64,000 nt of DNA, taken from contig CM057841.1 of NCBI GenBank assembly GCA_030068075.1, forward strand, positions 45,115,030-45,179,029, in the 5' to 3' direction. The position numbers and the translations under genes are program-made. The notes under the pieces are model-generated. The model did no database searches. It was given only the letters and a program-made list of their open reading frames with translations, and was not told where the DNA came from. Position 1 is the first letter of the stretch, and every line of letters starts with the position of its first letter. The DNA comes from Paguma larvata (Eukaryota > Chordata > Mammalia > Carnivora > Viverridae). Shown here in pieces: positions 46,513 through 58,964 of this stretch.

Positions 46513-47424
46513 TTAATATATTATTATGGGAGAGAGTATGGTAAACACATAAAAAATTTTTTTCAAGTTGTCTTAATGTTTTAAAATTCTATATGGCCAG
46601 AGCAGAAGAACATTGCTCTTAAACAAGAACACTGCCCCCATGAAGTGAAATAGTAAAACGTTCCTACATAGTTGGGCATTAGACCTTGGAATTAGATCTG
46701 CTATAAAGCAGAAAACAGGGTCCCACAACATAATTTCTGTATGACCCTTGTTTCACTGGAGAAATTAAGTAAGGCAAAAGTGTGTAATTACTGAAGTAAA
46801 TTGTTAGAAAACGACTCACCTTTGAGGCAACAAAAGACTCAATGGGACATGAGTGGGACAAACCTTTTTATCCTGTCAGGCTAAGGGAGAAAAAAGCCAG
46901 GAAAAGATATAGAATCCAACTTACAGAACGTTAAAATTAAAATACGATTTTGTCTATACCACTTTGGAATTTATTTTCTACTTATGATCTCCTAACCTGA
47001 GACAAAGTAACTGTGAATGAGAATTTTCCAATATTTACAAACTGAAATTAACTGAGTTTTCTCTTACAATATAAAGAAATAGTACTGTTCTGTACTGTGA
47101 AATACCTATCCCTGAAAAATCCTGAACCTTGCCTAACAGTGATTTAAATAAATGCTCAAAACTAAACTTACTAGAAAACCATTTTGTTTCCTTTGTATAC
47201 CATAGCCTAATTGCCTAAAACAAGATTTGTCGATTTATTGGTTCATTCAGAATAGTCCTATCTAGTCACCTGACACTTAGCACTCATTAAAATCTGTACT
47301 GAGATGTACAAAAGCCAAAGATTTTAGATACCTGGGGCGTCAAAAAATCTCCTATGATGGAAGACAAATATATAGAAAACAAAGTAACAAAACACAATAT
47401 CAAGGAAAATAAACTTCTAGCTGC

Positions 47425-47520
47425 TGAGAGAGAGAGAGAAAGAGAGAAAGGAAGGAAGGAAGCAAGCAAGCAAGCAAGGAAGGAGGGCAGGGAGGAAGGA
47501 GGCAGGGAGGAAGGCAGGCA
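47425..47520. repeat. Compound purine-rich microsatellite
   Basis: (GA)n, (GGAA)n, (GCAA)n and GGCA/GGAGG blocks in sequence. No SINE body is attached. Confidence 0.9.
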
Positions 47521-48727
47521 CTTCTCTTTTAATCCCTGGGACTGGAATTCAAGAACCTTACGCTGAAGACTCAAAAGAGTGATATAAATCATCCTGAAGT
47601 ACAGACTCTGTGTAACTTGCAGTTTCTATTCATTTTTAAATACCAAAATAAGGGATATTGCTTTGTACTGTCTGTTCCTAGCTATTTTAACCGATAAAAC
47701 GTTTCTTACTCTTCTTTTTATTAAATGGTATCCCCTGAATTTCTGTACTGAATTTTATCTATATTTAGGGATTTTTAGCAATTCAAATGTGGATATGCTA
47801 CTAGAACGAAAAAACACTAATATGGTATTTTTCTCAAAGAACACACCATCCAGTCTCTCTATAAAGAGCTCTGTTTACTATAATCCATTATCTCTGTAAA
47901 ATACGATGAACAGTCAAGTAGATGAACACTGTCCTACTATAAAGGAAGAAGGAAACGAAAAGGTCCAACACACTGAGAAGGACCTTCCATATAATGCTCT
48001 GGTCTACTCTTGTTCAAGAACTGGATGGTGAATATTCAAACAGTTCTTAATGGAAGAAGGCCCAGTGCCTTATCCCTACCAACTTCCCTCTGACTTGGCA
48101 TTTGCAAATGGATGGGTTCTCACTTCTGGGCAAATACTAGAGGGTCCAACCTCCAATGGTTCTTCCAAAAGAGTTTACTTCTCATGGTTCACTTTTTCTG
48201 TTTCGTTTTGCTCATACAATAAAAGGACTGCGAAATTTCACTTCTAAGTCCATTTGATTTGGGATATATCAAAATACAACTGGCCTCCATGCTGGTTGAC
48301 CAGTAATGTTTCTGAAGAGGCCTAACAAGTTCAAGAAAGACTTCCTAGTTTAAATACATAAAAGAACAAAACACATCTAAATTTAAGGGAAAATGCACTT
48401 TTGTATTTACACACAAACAAGCAAACAAGTATGGTAAGAACATAATTTTATCTTTCAGTTCTAGTTTACCTTTCTATTTTTTAGAATTAGATGCCATCTC
48501 CCTCCAGATGCTTGCCACCTCAGGCAGCCCGTTATAATTCCATCAAATGAGTATAGGCAACCCTGATTACAGACCCAATCTTAAATTTTCTTTGGAGTAA
48601 GTTAGTTTGTCTAATTAGGGGAAATATTAAACTGTAGGTAAGCCAGGGAATCTATCAAGAAATTCTTACTGGAAAAGCACCAATCATTCTACAATAATTA
48701 TTATGAATTACCAAAATGCCTAATTTA

Positions 48728-48995
48728 TTTTTTGTTTTGTTTTTGTTTTTTAAAGATTATGTTTATGTATTTATTTTAAGTTTACTTATTTATTTTGAGA
48801 GACAAAGTATGAGAGAGAGAAGAGCATGAGCTGTGTAGGGGCAGAGAGAGAGGGAAAGAGAATCCCCCAAGCAGGCTCTGTGCTGTCAGAGCTGTCAGCA
48901 TGGATCCTGATACGGGGCTCGATTCCATGAAATGCGAGATCATGACCTAAACTGAAATCAAGAGTCAGACACTTCGACTAAGCCACTAAGGTGCC
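48728..48995 (-). mobile_element. Felid SINE
   Basis: Long T-rich tail, GAGAGACAAAGTATGAGAG body, and a CACTAAGGTGCCC end. The 17-bp duplication ccaaaatgcctaattta / ccaaagtgcctaattta differs by one base. The body has GCTGTCAGAGCTGTCAGCA, a short tandem duplication. Confidence 0.94.
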
Positions 48996-49979
48996 CCAAA
49001 GTGCCTAATTTATGCTTAAAATATTATTTATTCCTAAAATCTACTTGTGCACAGAGTACTAAGCATTTATCAGTAAACATACAAATACTAGTCAAGATTA
49101 ATTTACTAAACTGAATGATGCTCATATTCTCTCCTTTATTCTCAAATTAAAACCTGAAGTACAGCAATAAAGAAAACATTTTTAAATAGAAAGTATTTTC
49201 ATAGTTGAGGACCGTAACAAATCAAATTAAAGAAAAGGAAATTAAGCACTTTAGTGCTCACGCAAAACAAATACTAAAGTACCCAACAATGCCTCTTACT
49301 CAGGCCCTCTGATGAATATAATTACACCTATATTTAATCTAGCAGTTATGTAGGGTCCTCATTAACCCCTACTAATGTCTAATTAATTGTACAAACACAA
49401 AGAGAATACCTTTTTGAGACTTAGTAGGGTTTATAGTTACCATAGCTACAGAAGTATGTCTCAACTTCACTAATGCAGCTTTTCTTCTTCCTGGCTCACT
49501 GCCACAATTCTGTGACATTTATTGGAAAACTGCAATCCACTTGCTACTATTAAATATAAACATTTGCCTTCCAGAAATCAACAAAATGAATCAACCTACG
49601 CATATTAATAGTAAAAAAAAATGTTCACTCTAAACGTGCTTAATGTGTCTACTCCATGAATTTTTCACAAAGTCATCTGTAGTCTAGACTGACTCATCAA
49701 AATTTTGGTTTTGATCATTCAAGATGCAGCACACTCAGTGATGTCTAGGTCATCTCATTCACATTTAAGGTTGAAGATTATGGGTTCCATATAGAAAGCA
49801 AGAGAAATTCACATATTATGAAAGCACAAGGAAGAAAACCATTTATGATTTAGACAACCAAAATATACTCTGTTAAATGGGAAAAATAGTCTCTTTTCAA
49901 TGTGCTACCACACAATTACCTCTGTCTCAGTAACTTCACCAAAAAGTCAGTGTGTCTCAGACTCATAAAATTACTTTTT

Positions 49980-50156
49980 GGGTGGCTCAGTTGGTTAAGC
50001 ATCTGACTCTTGGTTTCGGCTCAGGTCATGATCTCATGGTTCATGAGTTTGAGCCCGCATCAGCAAGGAGCTTGCTTGGGATTCTCTGTCTCTTCCTCTC
50101 CCTCTTCCCCTCCCCTGTTTGTGCTCTCTCTCTCAAAATAAATAAACTTTATTTTT
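49980..50156 (+). mobile_element. Felid SINE, slightly 5' truncated
   Basis: Starts at GGGTGGCTCAG, lacking the first 9-10 bases. Target duplication ataaaattactttt at 49965 and 50157. A segment after GAGCCCGCATC is missing. It directly abuts the L1 at 50171. Confidence 0.93.
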
Positions 50157-50170
50157 ATAAAATTACTTTT

Positions 50171-51590
50171 TTCACTGGCACAAGAACAAACACTCAAATC
50201 AATGCAACAGAACAGAGAACCCAGAAATGGACCCACAAATGTATGGCCAACTCATCTTTGACAAAGCAGGAAAGAATATTCAATAGAATAAAGACAGTGT
50301 CTTCAGCAAGTGGTGCTGAGAAAACTGGAGAGCGACATACAGAAAAATGAACCTGGACCACTTTCTTATACCAGACCCAAAAATAAAATCAAAATGGATG
50401 AAAGACCTAAATGTAAGACAGTAAGCCATCAAAATCCTTGAGGACAAAGCAGGCAAGAACCTCTTTGACCTTGGCCACAGCAACTTCTTACTCAACACGT
50501 CTCCGGAGGCAAGGAAAACAAAAGCAAAAATGAACTATTGGGACTTCATCAAGATAAAAAGCTTCTGCACAGCGAAGGAAACGATCAGCAAAACTAAAAG
50601 GCAACTGACAGAATGGGAGAAGATATTTGCAAACGACCTATCAGATAAAGGGTTAGTGTCCAAAATCTATAAAGAACTTATCAAACTCAACACCCAAAAA
50701 ACAAATAATCCAGTGAAGAAATGGGCTAAAGACATGAACAGACACTTCTCCAAAGAAGACATCCAGATGGCCAACAGACACATGAAATGATGCTCAATGT
50801 CACTCATCATCAGGGAAATCCAAATCAAAACCACAATGAGATACCACTTCACTCCCATCAGAATGGCTAATGTTAACAACTCAGGCAACAACAGATGTTG
50901 ACGGGGATGCGGAGAAAGAGGATCTCTTTTGCACTGCTGCTGGGAACGCAAATGGTGCAGCCACTCTGGAAAACAGTATGGAGATTCCTCAAAAAATTAG
51001 AAATAGAACTACTCTACGACCCAGCCATTGCACTACTAGGTATTTATCCAAGATATAAAGGTATGCTGTTTTGATGGGACCCATGCACCCCAAGGTTTAT
51101 AGTAGCACTATCAACAAGAGCCAAAGTATGGAAAGAGCCCAAATGTCCATCGATGGATGAATAGATAAGGAAGATGAGGTATATATACACAATGGAGTAT
51201 TATTCAACAATCAAAAAGAATGAAATCTTGCCATTTGCAACTATATGGATGGAACTAGAGGGTAGGTATTATGCTAAGCAAAATTAGTCAGAGAAAGGCT
51301 AATATCATATGACTTCACTCATGTGAGGACTTTAAGACACAAAACAGATGAACATAAGAGAAGAGAGGCAAAAATACTATAAAAACAGGGAGGGGGACAA
51401 AACATAAGAGACTCTCAAATATGGAGAACAAACAGAGGGATACTGGAGGGGTTATGGGAGGGGGGATGGGCTAAATGGTTAAGGGGCACTAAGGAATCTA
51501 CTCCTGAAATCATGGTTGCACTATATGCTAACTAACTTGGATGTAAATTTAAAAAATAAATTAAATAAAATTAAAAAAAGTTTTAATTAT
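50171..51590 (+). mobile_element. 5'-truncated L1 (ORF2 C-terminus, 3' UTR and A-rich tail)
   Basis: A relatively young carnivore LINE-1. ORF2 codons near 50530-50790 read NYWDFIKIK...[21 protein letters not shown], then a stop, where L1 ORF2 normally continues. The 3' UTR has a G-rich segment (GAGGGGTTATGGGAGGGG, near 51446) and ends in AATAAATTAAATAAAATTAAAAAAA. Truncated and not capable of movement. Confidence 0.93.
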
Positions 51591-51599
51591 CTTTTTCTG

Positions 51600-52290
51600 T
51601 TTTAATATATTTTTGTGGTAAAATATATACAACATAAAATTTACCACTGCAGCTTTTTTTTTTATCTGAGAGAGAAAGAGAGACAGAGAGTCTGCACAAG
51701 CATGCGCACATATGCAGGAGCCAGGGACATATACAGGAGCTAGGGAGAGGGGCAGAGGAAGAGAGAGATAAATTTTAAGCAGGCTCCATGTTCAGCAAAG
51801 AGCCTGATGTGGGGCTCGATCCCATGACCCTGGGATCATGACATGAGCTGAAATCAAGAACTGGATGTTCAAATGACTGAGAGACCCAGGCGCCCCACCA
51901 CTGCAGTTTTTAAGTGTACAATTCAGTGGCCTTAAGTTCATTCACAATGTTGTGCAACCATCACCACTACCCATTTACAGCACTTTTTCAACATTTCGAA
52001 TATAAACTCTGTACCCACTAGACAATAACTCCCAATGCCCTCTTGCCATAGTCCCTAGTGACCACTATTCTACTTTCTATCTCTATTCTAGACATTTTAA
52101 GAAATCCTACAATATTTGTCCTTTTGTACCTGGCTTATTTCACTTAACATATGTTTCCAAGGTTCATCCACGTTGTAAAATGTATTAGAATGTCATTCCT
52201 TTTTAAGATGAAAAATATTCCATTATCTGTACAATACTGTATTTTATTTATGTATTCATCTGTATTTTATTTATCTATTGACTTGGTTTT
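51600..52290 (-). mobile_element. L1 3' fragment (reverse), split by a SINE
   Basis: Reversed old L1: tgtggtaaaatatatacaacataaaatttacc ... aagtgtacaattcagtggcc ... tgcaaccatcaccactaccc ... ttcacttaacatatgtttccaaggttcatcc. The SINE at 51653 interrupts it. Confidence 0.85.
51653..51896 (-). mobile_element. Felid SINE inserted in an L1
   Basis: Poly-T tail to CCCAGGCGCCCC head. A perfect 10-bp duplication accactgcag (51643-51652 and 51897-51906) is L1 sequence. The stretch catatgcaggagccagggacatatacaggagctaggg contains a short tandem duplication. Confidence 0.95.
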
Positions 52291-53040
52291 TAGTATAGTC
52301 ATGAAGTAGTGCAACTATCACCACAATAAATTTTAGAATATTTTTATCACTCTTCCAAAAGAAACCCCAAACCTTTTAACTGCCATCCCTTATCCTCGAC
52401 TCCCACTTCACCCTTCACCTATTCTACCTATTGCCCCTATAGATCTGGCTATTCTGGTCATTTTATATAAGTGGAATCATACAATATGTCGTCTTTTATG
52501 ATTGGCTTCTTTTACTTAGCACGTTTTCAAGATTCATCCATGTTGAAGCATGTACCAGTAATTCATTCCTTTTTATGTCGAATATTATTCCATTGAATGG
52601 ACCTAAGTTTTGTTTATTCATCCATTCATCAGTTGATGGACATCTGGGCTGTTTCCACATTCGGCTATTAAGAATAATGCTATTATGTACAAGTTTTTGG
52701 GTGTACAGATGTTTTCATTTCTTTTGGGTATGTCTCTAGAAGTGAGATTACTGGATTATATGGTAAATCTATGTTTAATTTTTGAGGAATTGCCAAATTA
52801 TTTTCCAAAGTGGCTGCACCAGTTTACATTCCCATCAGCAGTATATGAAATGATTTGTCCACAACCTTGCCACACTTGTCTTTTTGATTATAGCCATCCT
52901 AGTGGGTGGAAAGTATTATCTCACTATGCTTTAATTTGCATTTCCCTAATGACTAATGATGCTGAAAAATTTTTCATGTGTTTACTGATATTGTATATGT
53001 TTTTATTATATCAGTGCTTTTATATTAAAACATTTACATG
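52291..53040 (-). mobile_element. Second L1 3' fragment (reverse)
   Basis: Repeats the same L1 landmarks (caactatcaccacaataaattttag, aagaaaccccaaacc) and continues into reversed ORF2 C-terminal sequence (tttgcatttccctaatgactaatgatgctgaaaaatttttcatgtg). It is a separate copy from its left neighbour. Confidence 0.85.
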
Positions 53041-53262
53041 GGGGGCACCTGGTTGACTCAGTAGCTTATGTGTCTGACTTCAGCTGGGTCATGATCTCAC
53101 AGTTCATAAGTTTGACCTGCATCATGCTCTCTGCTATCCGCATAGAGCCCACTTTAGCTCCTCCGTCCCCCTCTTTATTTCTGTCTCTCCCCCACCCATG
53201 TGCATGCACACACTTGTGCTTTCTCTCTCTCTCAAAATTAATTAAACATTTACAAAAAAAAA
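53041..53262 (+). mobile_element. Felid SINE
   Basis: Head GGGGGGCACCTGGTTGACTCAG, moderately diverged, with AATTAATTAAACATTTACAAAA tail sequence. Confidence 0.9.
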
Positions 53263-53310
53263 TTTATACATTCACCAATTACAGAAAAGATATTAAAGTC
53301 AGTATGTTCT

Positions 53311-53494
53311 TTTTTTTTAATATTTCTTTGCTTTTGAGAGAGAGTGCATATGAGTAGGAGAAGGAGAGAGAGGGAAACAGAGGATCCAAAGCAGGCTCTG
53401 CATTGTCAGTGCACAGTCCAATGTAGGGCTCAATTCACAAACTGTGAGGTTGTGACCTGAGCCAAAATCCGATGCTTAACCATCGAGGTACCCC
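53311..53494 (-). mobile_element. Felid SINE
   Basis: TTTTTTAATATTTCTTTGCTTTTGAG start and CATCGAGGTACCCC end. Perfect 16-bp target duplication aaagtcagtatgttct (53295-53310, 53495-53510). Confidence 0.96.
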
Positions 53495-53689
53495 AAAGTC
53501 AGTATGTTCTCAAATATAACTTAAACAAATATGTATAATAGCACAAGCAGTATTCTACCATTACATTTATCATATAACATTATATATTATATGGAAAAAA
53601 TTGTTCTAATCAATGAGTGAAGTAGACTCTCTTTGTATTGTATTCATTTACAGCAAATCACATAAGTGTTTCTTGTTCAACACATTTTT

Positions 53690-53898
53690 GGTGCACCTGG
53701 GTGGCTTGGTTGGTTAAATGTCAGACTCTTTATATCAGCTCAGGTCATGATCTCATAATTAGTTTGTGAGTTTGAGCCCTGTGTCAGGCTCTGTGCTGAC
53801 AGTGAGGAGCCTATTTGGTATTCTCTCTCCCTGTCTCTCTGCCCCTACCACACTCATTCTCTCTGTCAAAAACAAATAAACATTAAAAAAACAAAAAG
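53690..53898 (+). mobile_element. Felid SINE
   Basis: Head TGGTGCACCTGGGTGGCTTGG. Flanks caacacattttt and gaacacatattta suggest a diverged target duplication. Confidence 0.92.
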
Positions 53899-53944
53899 AA
53901 CACATATTTATTCAAATAGAATCAATTTCTATTCTCAAAAATGT

Positions 53945-54652
53945 CAATCAGGGGCAGCCACTATGTAAAACAGTTTGAAGGTTCCTCAAAAAATTAAAAA
54001 TTAAAAAACAGAACTACCATATGATCCAGCAATTTCATTTCTGGGTATTTATCTAAGGAAAATGAAATCATTATCTTGAAAAGATACCTGCACTCCCATG
54101 TTCACTGAAACATTACATACATATGATAGTCAAGACATGGAAACAACCTAAGGGTCCGTCAATGGGACATTTTACATGGGTAAAGAAAATGTGATACACA
54201 CATGAGCAGGAATATTATTGAGCCATAAAAAAGAAGGAAATAGTGCTGTATGTGACGTGAATGGAACTTAAGAACATTACAATAAGTGAAATAAGACAGA
54301 GAAAGACAAATGCTGTCTGATCTCATTTATATGTGTTATCTAAAACAAAAGAAAATAATATAAAACAAAAACCCTGAACCCGGATATACAGAGAACTACA
54401 GAAAAGAGACTAATGGTTTCCAGGAGTGGCAAGTGGTGGGGAGAATAGGTGAAGGTAATCAATGGTACAAAATTCTAGTTTATAAGATAAATAAGTTCTA
54501 GGGATATAATGTACAGCAGGGTGACTATAGTTGCCAATAATGTATTGTACATTTGTAAGTTGCTAAGAGACTAAAAATGTCTCATCACAAGAAAAAAAAT
54601 TGTAACTACATGTGATGATGGATATTAGGTAAACTTATTGTCAATCATTTCC

Positions 54653-54693
<41 letters not shown>

Positions 54694-54780
54694 GTATGTC
54701 AAATCACTATGTTATAACACTTAAAATACAATATTAAATGTCAATTAGATCTCAATTAAAAAAAAAAGAATATCATAGAA
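53945..54780 (+). mobile_element. Old L1 3' end containing a (TA)n tract
   Basis: L1 order: agccactatgtaaaacagtttgaagg ... accatatgatccagcaatttcatttctgggtattt ... gacatggaaacaacc ... gtacagcagggtgactatagttgccaataatg ... tcacaagaaaaaaa. No open frame. Confidence 0.85.
54661..54692. repeat. (TA)16 microsatellite
   Basis: 32 bp of pure TA within the old L1 3' UTR. It can extrude a cruciform and is probably length-variable. Confidence 0.95.
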
Positions 54781-54841
54781 ATAAAATGACCCAAAAAAAC
54801 CCCTCAAACAAACAACAGTTCTTTTGGATTTAAGAATCTCA

Positions 54842-55075
54842 AAGGTGCCTGGGTGGCTCAGTCAGTTAAGTATCTGACTTCAGCTCAGGTCATGATCTTG
54901 AGTTCGTGAGTTTTAGCCCCACATCTGGATCTGTGCTGACAGCGTGGAGTCTGGAGCCTGCTTTGAGTGCTGTCTCTCTCTCACTGCCCCTCCCCGATTC
55001 ACGCTCTGTCTCTCTCTCTTTCAAAAATAAACAGACATTAAAAATAATAATAATAAGGCAAAAATAAAAATTAGA
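54842..55075 (+). mobile_element. Felid SINE, first of a serial pair
   Basis: Head AAGGTGCCTGGGTGGCTCAG, and a tail containing (AAT)n and AAATAAAAATTAGA. Flanked by aagaatctca at 54832 and 55076. Confidence 0.94.
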
Positions 55076-55090
55076 AAGAATCTCATAATG

Positions 55091-55309
55091 CAGGGTGCCT
55101 GGGTGGCTCAGTTGATTAAGTGGCTGACTTTGGCTCAGGTCATGATCTTGCAGGTTCATGAGTTCAAGCCCACATTGGGCTCAGTGCTGACAGCTCAGAC
55201 CCTAGAGTCTGGAGCCTGCTTTAGATTCTGGGTCTCCCTCTTCCTCTACCCCTCCCCAGCTCACACTGTGTCTCTCTCTTTCTCTCAAAAATAAACTTTA
55301 AAAAAAAAA
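55091..55309 (+). mobile_element. Felid SINE, second of a serial pair
   Basis: Head CAGGGTGCCTGGGTGGCTCAG. Flanks aagaatctcataatg (55076-55090) and aagaatctcataata (55310-55324) reuse the same target as the first SINE. Confidence 0.95.
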
Positions 55310-55351
55310 AAGAATCTCATAATACAAAAATTTATTTTTAGCAGAAAAAAA

Positions 55352-55505
55352 AAAGTTTGAGCCCCACATTGGGTTCTCTGCTGTGAACATAGAGCTCACT
55401 TTGGATTCTCTGTCCACCTCTCTATCTGCCCTTCCCCCACTTGCGCTCTCTCTCTCTCTCGCTCTCTCTCAAAAATAAATAAATATTAAAAAGAAAAAAA
55501 TGTTT
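55352..55505 (+). mobile_element. 5'-truncated felid SINE
   Basis: Begins GTTTGAGCCCCACATTGGG after an A run, lacking the A-box half. It keeps the TC-rich body and AATAAATAAATATTAAAAAG tail. Confidence 0.88.
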
Positions 55506-56046
55506 AAAAAGTATCCTTAACTCTTAACACAATTATTCCCAAAGTAGTGGTATTATACCAATGAAATAAATAATACAAGTACGGTAGTCCCAAATCTTTG
55601 TTTTAGCTGCTATACCACTCCTAGGACCCTGCAGAAATTAAAGGCTAAAAATTTTCTAAGCAGTGTTTCTACACATGAAAGATATACACACATATTCTTT
55701 TAAATCTGTCTATAAGAAATAGTGCTAAGTCTTACTTCTCATTCACTTATACACTTAAAGTGAAGTTTGCTCCTAGAATATGAGAGTTAAAAATTACAAG
55801 ATCAACTGAGTAGATGTTGGAGACCAGGGTTTAACAGAAGTGATGCTCACACACGCCCATACACACACCCCACTTTGCTCTCCTAAATTCCCAGGAAAAC
55901 TATGCCAACACAAGGGTCGAAAAAGCTAAATTATGCAGAATTGATACCGCATAAAAAGGTCTACTTACAGTTCTATAAAATCACCTCGTTCATCTTTCCT
56001 GGTTATTCTGTTCTGTGGGGCACAGAATTTAAAAAACCCTTTTTTT

Positions 56047-56261
56047 TTTTTAATTTTTTTAACGTTTATTTATTTTTGAGACATAGAGACAGAACGTGAG
56101 CAGGAAAAGGGCAGAGAGAGAGGGAGATGCAGAATCCGAAACAGGCTCCAGGCTCTGAGCCATCAGCACAGAGCCCGATGCGGGGCTCGAACTCACAGAC
56201 CACGAGATCATGACCTGAGCCGAAGTCGGCCGCTTAACCGACTGAGCCACCCAGGCGCCCC
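56047..56261 (-). mobile_element. Young-looking felid SINE
   Basis: Nearly canonical: AACGTTTATTTATTTTTGAG to CACCCAGGCGCCCC, with most CpGs retained (GCCCGATGCGGGGCTCGA, GTCGGCCGCTTAACCGA). Target duplication aaaaaaccctttttt lies at 56031 and 56262. Confidence 0.96.
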
Positions 56262-56792
56262 AAAAAACCCTTTTTTACTAAGACCCACCACCCAAAATAT
56301 AACTCTCCCAAGCACAGAGAAAAAAGTTCTGTTGGAAAAAATTACATTTTCTGATAAAGGCACTAGACATTTTCTATATCATAAAATTAAAGTCACATCT
56401 CCAGCTTTCTCAACTAATTACCCGTGATGGTCATCTTATTATGTATTAATTTAACTGACCATTCTAGATCCTACTTTTTTCCGTTGTAACATATAAAATT
56501 TTCCCTAAGAGAACTATTACACAGTCATACATTTTCCCTAACGCTGTTCCATTCGAGTTTCAAGAAAACTTTCTTATTTGAGTATTCTAGGTTTAGAGAA
56601 CAAATTTACCTCCATTTTCATCTTTATTATCTAAATTTTTGACTTTAAATAGCTCTGATTCTTTAAAGGTCTAGTTTTTTATCTCTTGTGAATTTAACGC
56701 AATTGTTATTTCCATTGAAGCTTTCCACACAGGTTTATACAACTAGAACACAATCTTCTCAGACTTTCGATACCATTCCTTCCTTCTTTCCT

Positions 56793-56920
56793 GAATATGG
56801 TATTCATTCATTCAATATTTATCAAGCACCTTTCAGATTATAAAGCACTTGTGCCAGATACTATGAGAATGCAAGGTACGGTTGCTGTCCTTGAGAAAAC
56901 TGCCAACCAGTCCAACTTTT
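56793..56920 (-). mobile_element. L2 3' end fragment
   Basis: Reversed L2 terminus: attcattcattcaatatttatcaagcacc...cttgtgccagatactatgagaatgcaagg. Confidence 0.6.
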
Positions 56921-57184
56921 TAAACAAAACTGGACTTCACTAGATGTTCTTTATGGTTTATTGCAGCTTTAATTTTATGGCTGACTCTAATATTTTATAG
57001 TCAGTTATTTTACCACAGTTTGGTTTTTTTTCTAAATAGATATATAATCTAGTACTTCAATACTTAAGTTCTCCTAAGTTTTAAGAGACCATTCCTCAAA
57101 TTATTTCTGTAATTTTGCTAACACTTAAAAACAATGATTAAAAAGAATACTTAAAAATAAGTGTTTAAAAAGATGTGTAAAACT

Positions 57185-58105
57185 TGTACTCTGAAAACTA
57201 CAAACATTACTGAAAGAAATTAAAGAAGATCTAAATAAAAGGAAAGAAATCTCATGATCCTAGACAGGAAGGTTTAATATTATTAAGATGGCAATATTCC
57301 ACAAACAACACTCTCCAAAATAAATTCAATATAATCTGTATTAAAACCATAACTCACTCTTTTGCAGAGATTGAGAAACTAATCTTAAAACTCAAATGGA
57401 AATTTAAGGGACTCTAAAGAGCCAAAACAATCCCGTAAAAGAAGAACAAAATTGGAAGACTCACCCTTCTCAATTTCAAGATTTATTTCAAAGCTACAAA
57501 ACCAAGACAGAATGGTACGGACATAAGAACAAATGAAAAAGAACGGAGACACCATAAATAAATTAGCTCAAAATGAATCAAAGATCAAAATGTAAGAGTC
57601 AAAACTAGAACACTCTCAAAAGAAAATATAGGTGTCTTTGTGACACTAATTTAGGCAACAGTTTCTTAAATATGACACAAACCATGAGTAACAACAAAAA
57701 GATAAAGTAGACAAACAAAATTCAAAATGTTTGTGCATTAAAAGATACTATCATGAAAGTGAAAAAAACAACCCACAGAATGGGAGAAAATTTCTATGAA
57801 TCACCTATCTGAAAAGGGACTGTGTACAGAATATATAAAGAATTCTTACAATTCAACAATAAGACGACAGGTAATTCAATTTAAAAAAGGCAAAACCCTT
57901 GAACAGACATTTTTCCAACAAAGACATACTAATGGCCAATAAACACATGGGAAGATGTTCAACAGTATTAGTTGACAGGGAAATGTAAATCAAAGTCATA
58001 AGGATGTCTATAATAAAAGAGATAATAACAAGTGTTGACAAGGACGTGGAGAAATCAGAGCTCTCATACACTGCTGCTTAAATTGTAAAATGATGCACCA
58101 CCCTC
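57185..58105 (+). mobile_element. L1 ORF2 fragment, diverged
   Basis: Late ORF2 order: tactgaaagaaattaaagaagatctaaataaaagg ... gagaaactaatcttaaaactcaaatggaaattt ... acaatcccgtaaaagaagaacaaaattggaagactcacc ... gaacagacatttttccaacaaagac. Many stops. It ends where a SINE fragment begins. Confidence 0.85.
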
Positions 58106-58121
58106 CACTAGACTCTCAAAA

Positions 58122-58252
58122 GCTCCAAGCTGTGCTGACAGCCCAGAGCTTGGAGCCTGCTTCAGGTTCTGTGTCTCCCTCTTTCTCTGTCCCTCCCCTG
58201 CTCATGCTCTGTCTCAGCCTCTCAAAAATGAATAAATGTTAAAAAAAAATTT
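58122..58252 (+). mobile_element. 5'-truncated felid SINE
   Basis: Begins near AGCTGTGCTGACAGCCCAGAG, lacking the whole tRNA-like head. The TC-rich body and AATAAATGTTAAAAAAAA tail remain. Confidence 0.9.
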
Positions 58253-58964
58253 TTTTAATATTTAAGGTCCAAACTAGCAGTATGGTATATAGTATATATG
58301 ATTACTGGGCAAACTCGAATGTTATTAAAAATTAGTACTTACAATATAGTTAAGCACAAGACAGTACTCACGTATAAGGGACAGAAGCTCATATTCTGTT
58401 TTGACCTTTACACTTAACCTACAGAAACAATCAGAGTAAATAAGTACATATTCCCTCCTCACTCTTCAGCTATATAACCCTCCCAAGACTTAAATCACTT
58501 TACAAAGAAATTTTACGGTTCTAAACTTCAATTTACAATTATCAAGCATAAGGGCAAACTATATGCTCTCGTATAAGGTGCACAAAAGTATTGCCCTATT
58601 AGCAAATAAAAGTTAAAAGTCAACCATATTAATTTCATTCTCCAATCCAGATTGAATTATGAAAACCTTTAAAACACTATTATCACTGTTTGTTCACATA
58701 CAATCTCTTCTACTAAGCTATAAACTACCTGTAGCCAGGATCTAGGTGTAAATTAATTTTGAGTAAATGAATAAATATAAATATCATGACTAGGTAACTT
58801 ATACTTGCACATAAACATTAAAAGTCATCCCTAAAAAAATGCCCTTGGCTATATTATAGAATACAAGAAAGTATAAGAAATTAAAAAATTTCATTACTTT
58901 TATGCTCTTTAAAAAAATAGTTTTCCCTTTAAGAACGTTATGGTGGTTAAACAAAAGTTAAAGA

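Noticed and set aside
50530..50790. 86-codon frame with retrotransposon similarity
   Set aside because: C-terminal part of a 5'-truncated L1 ORF2, not an independent gene.
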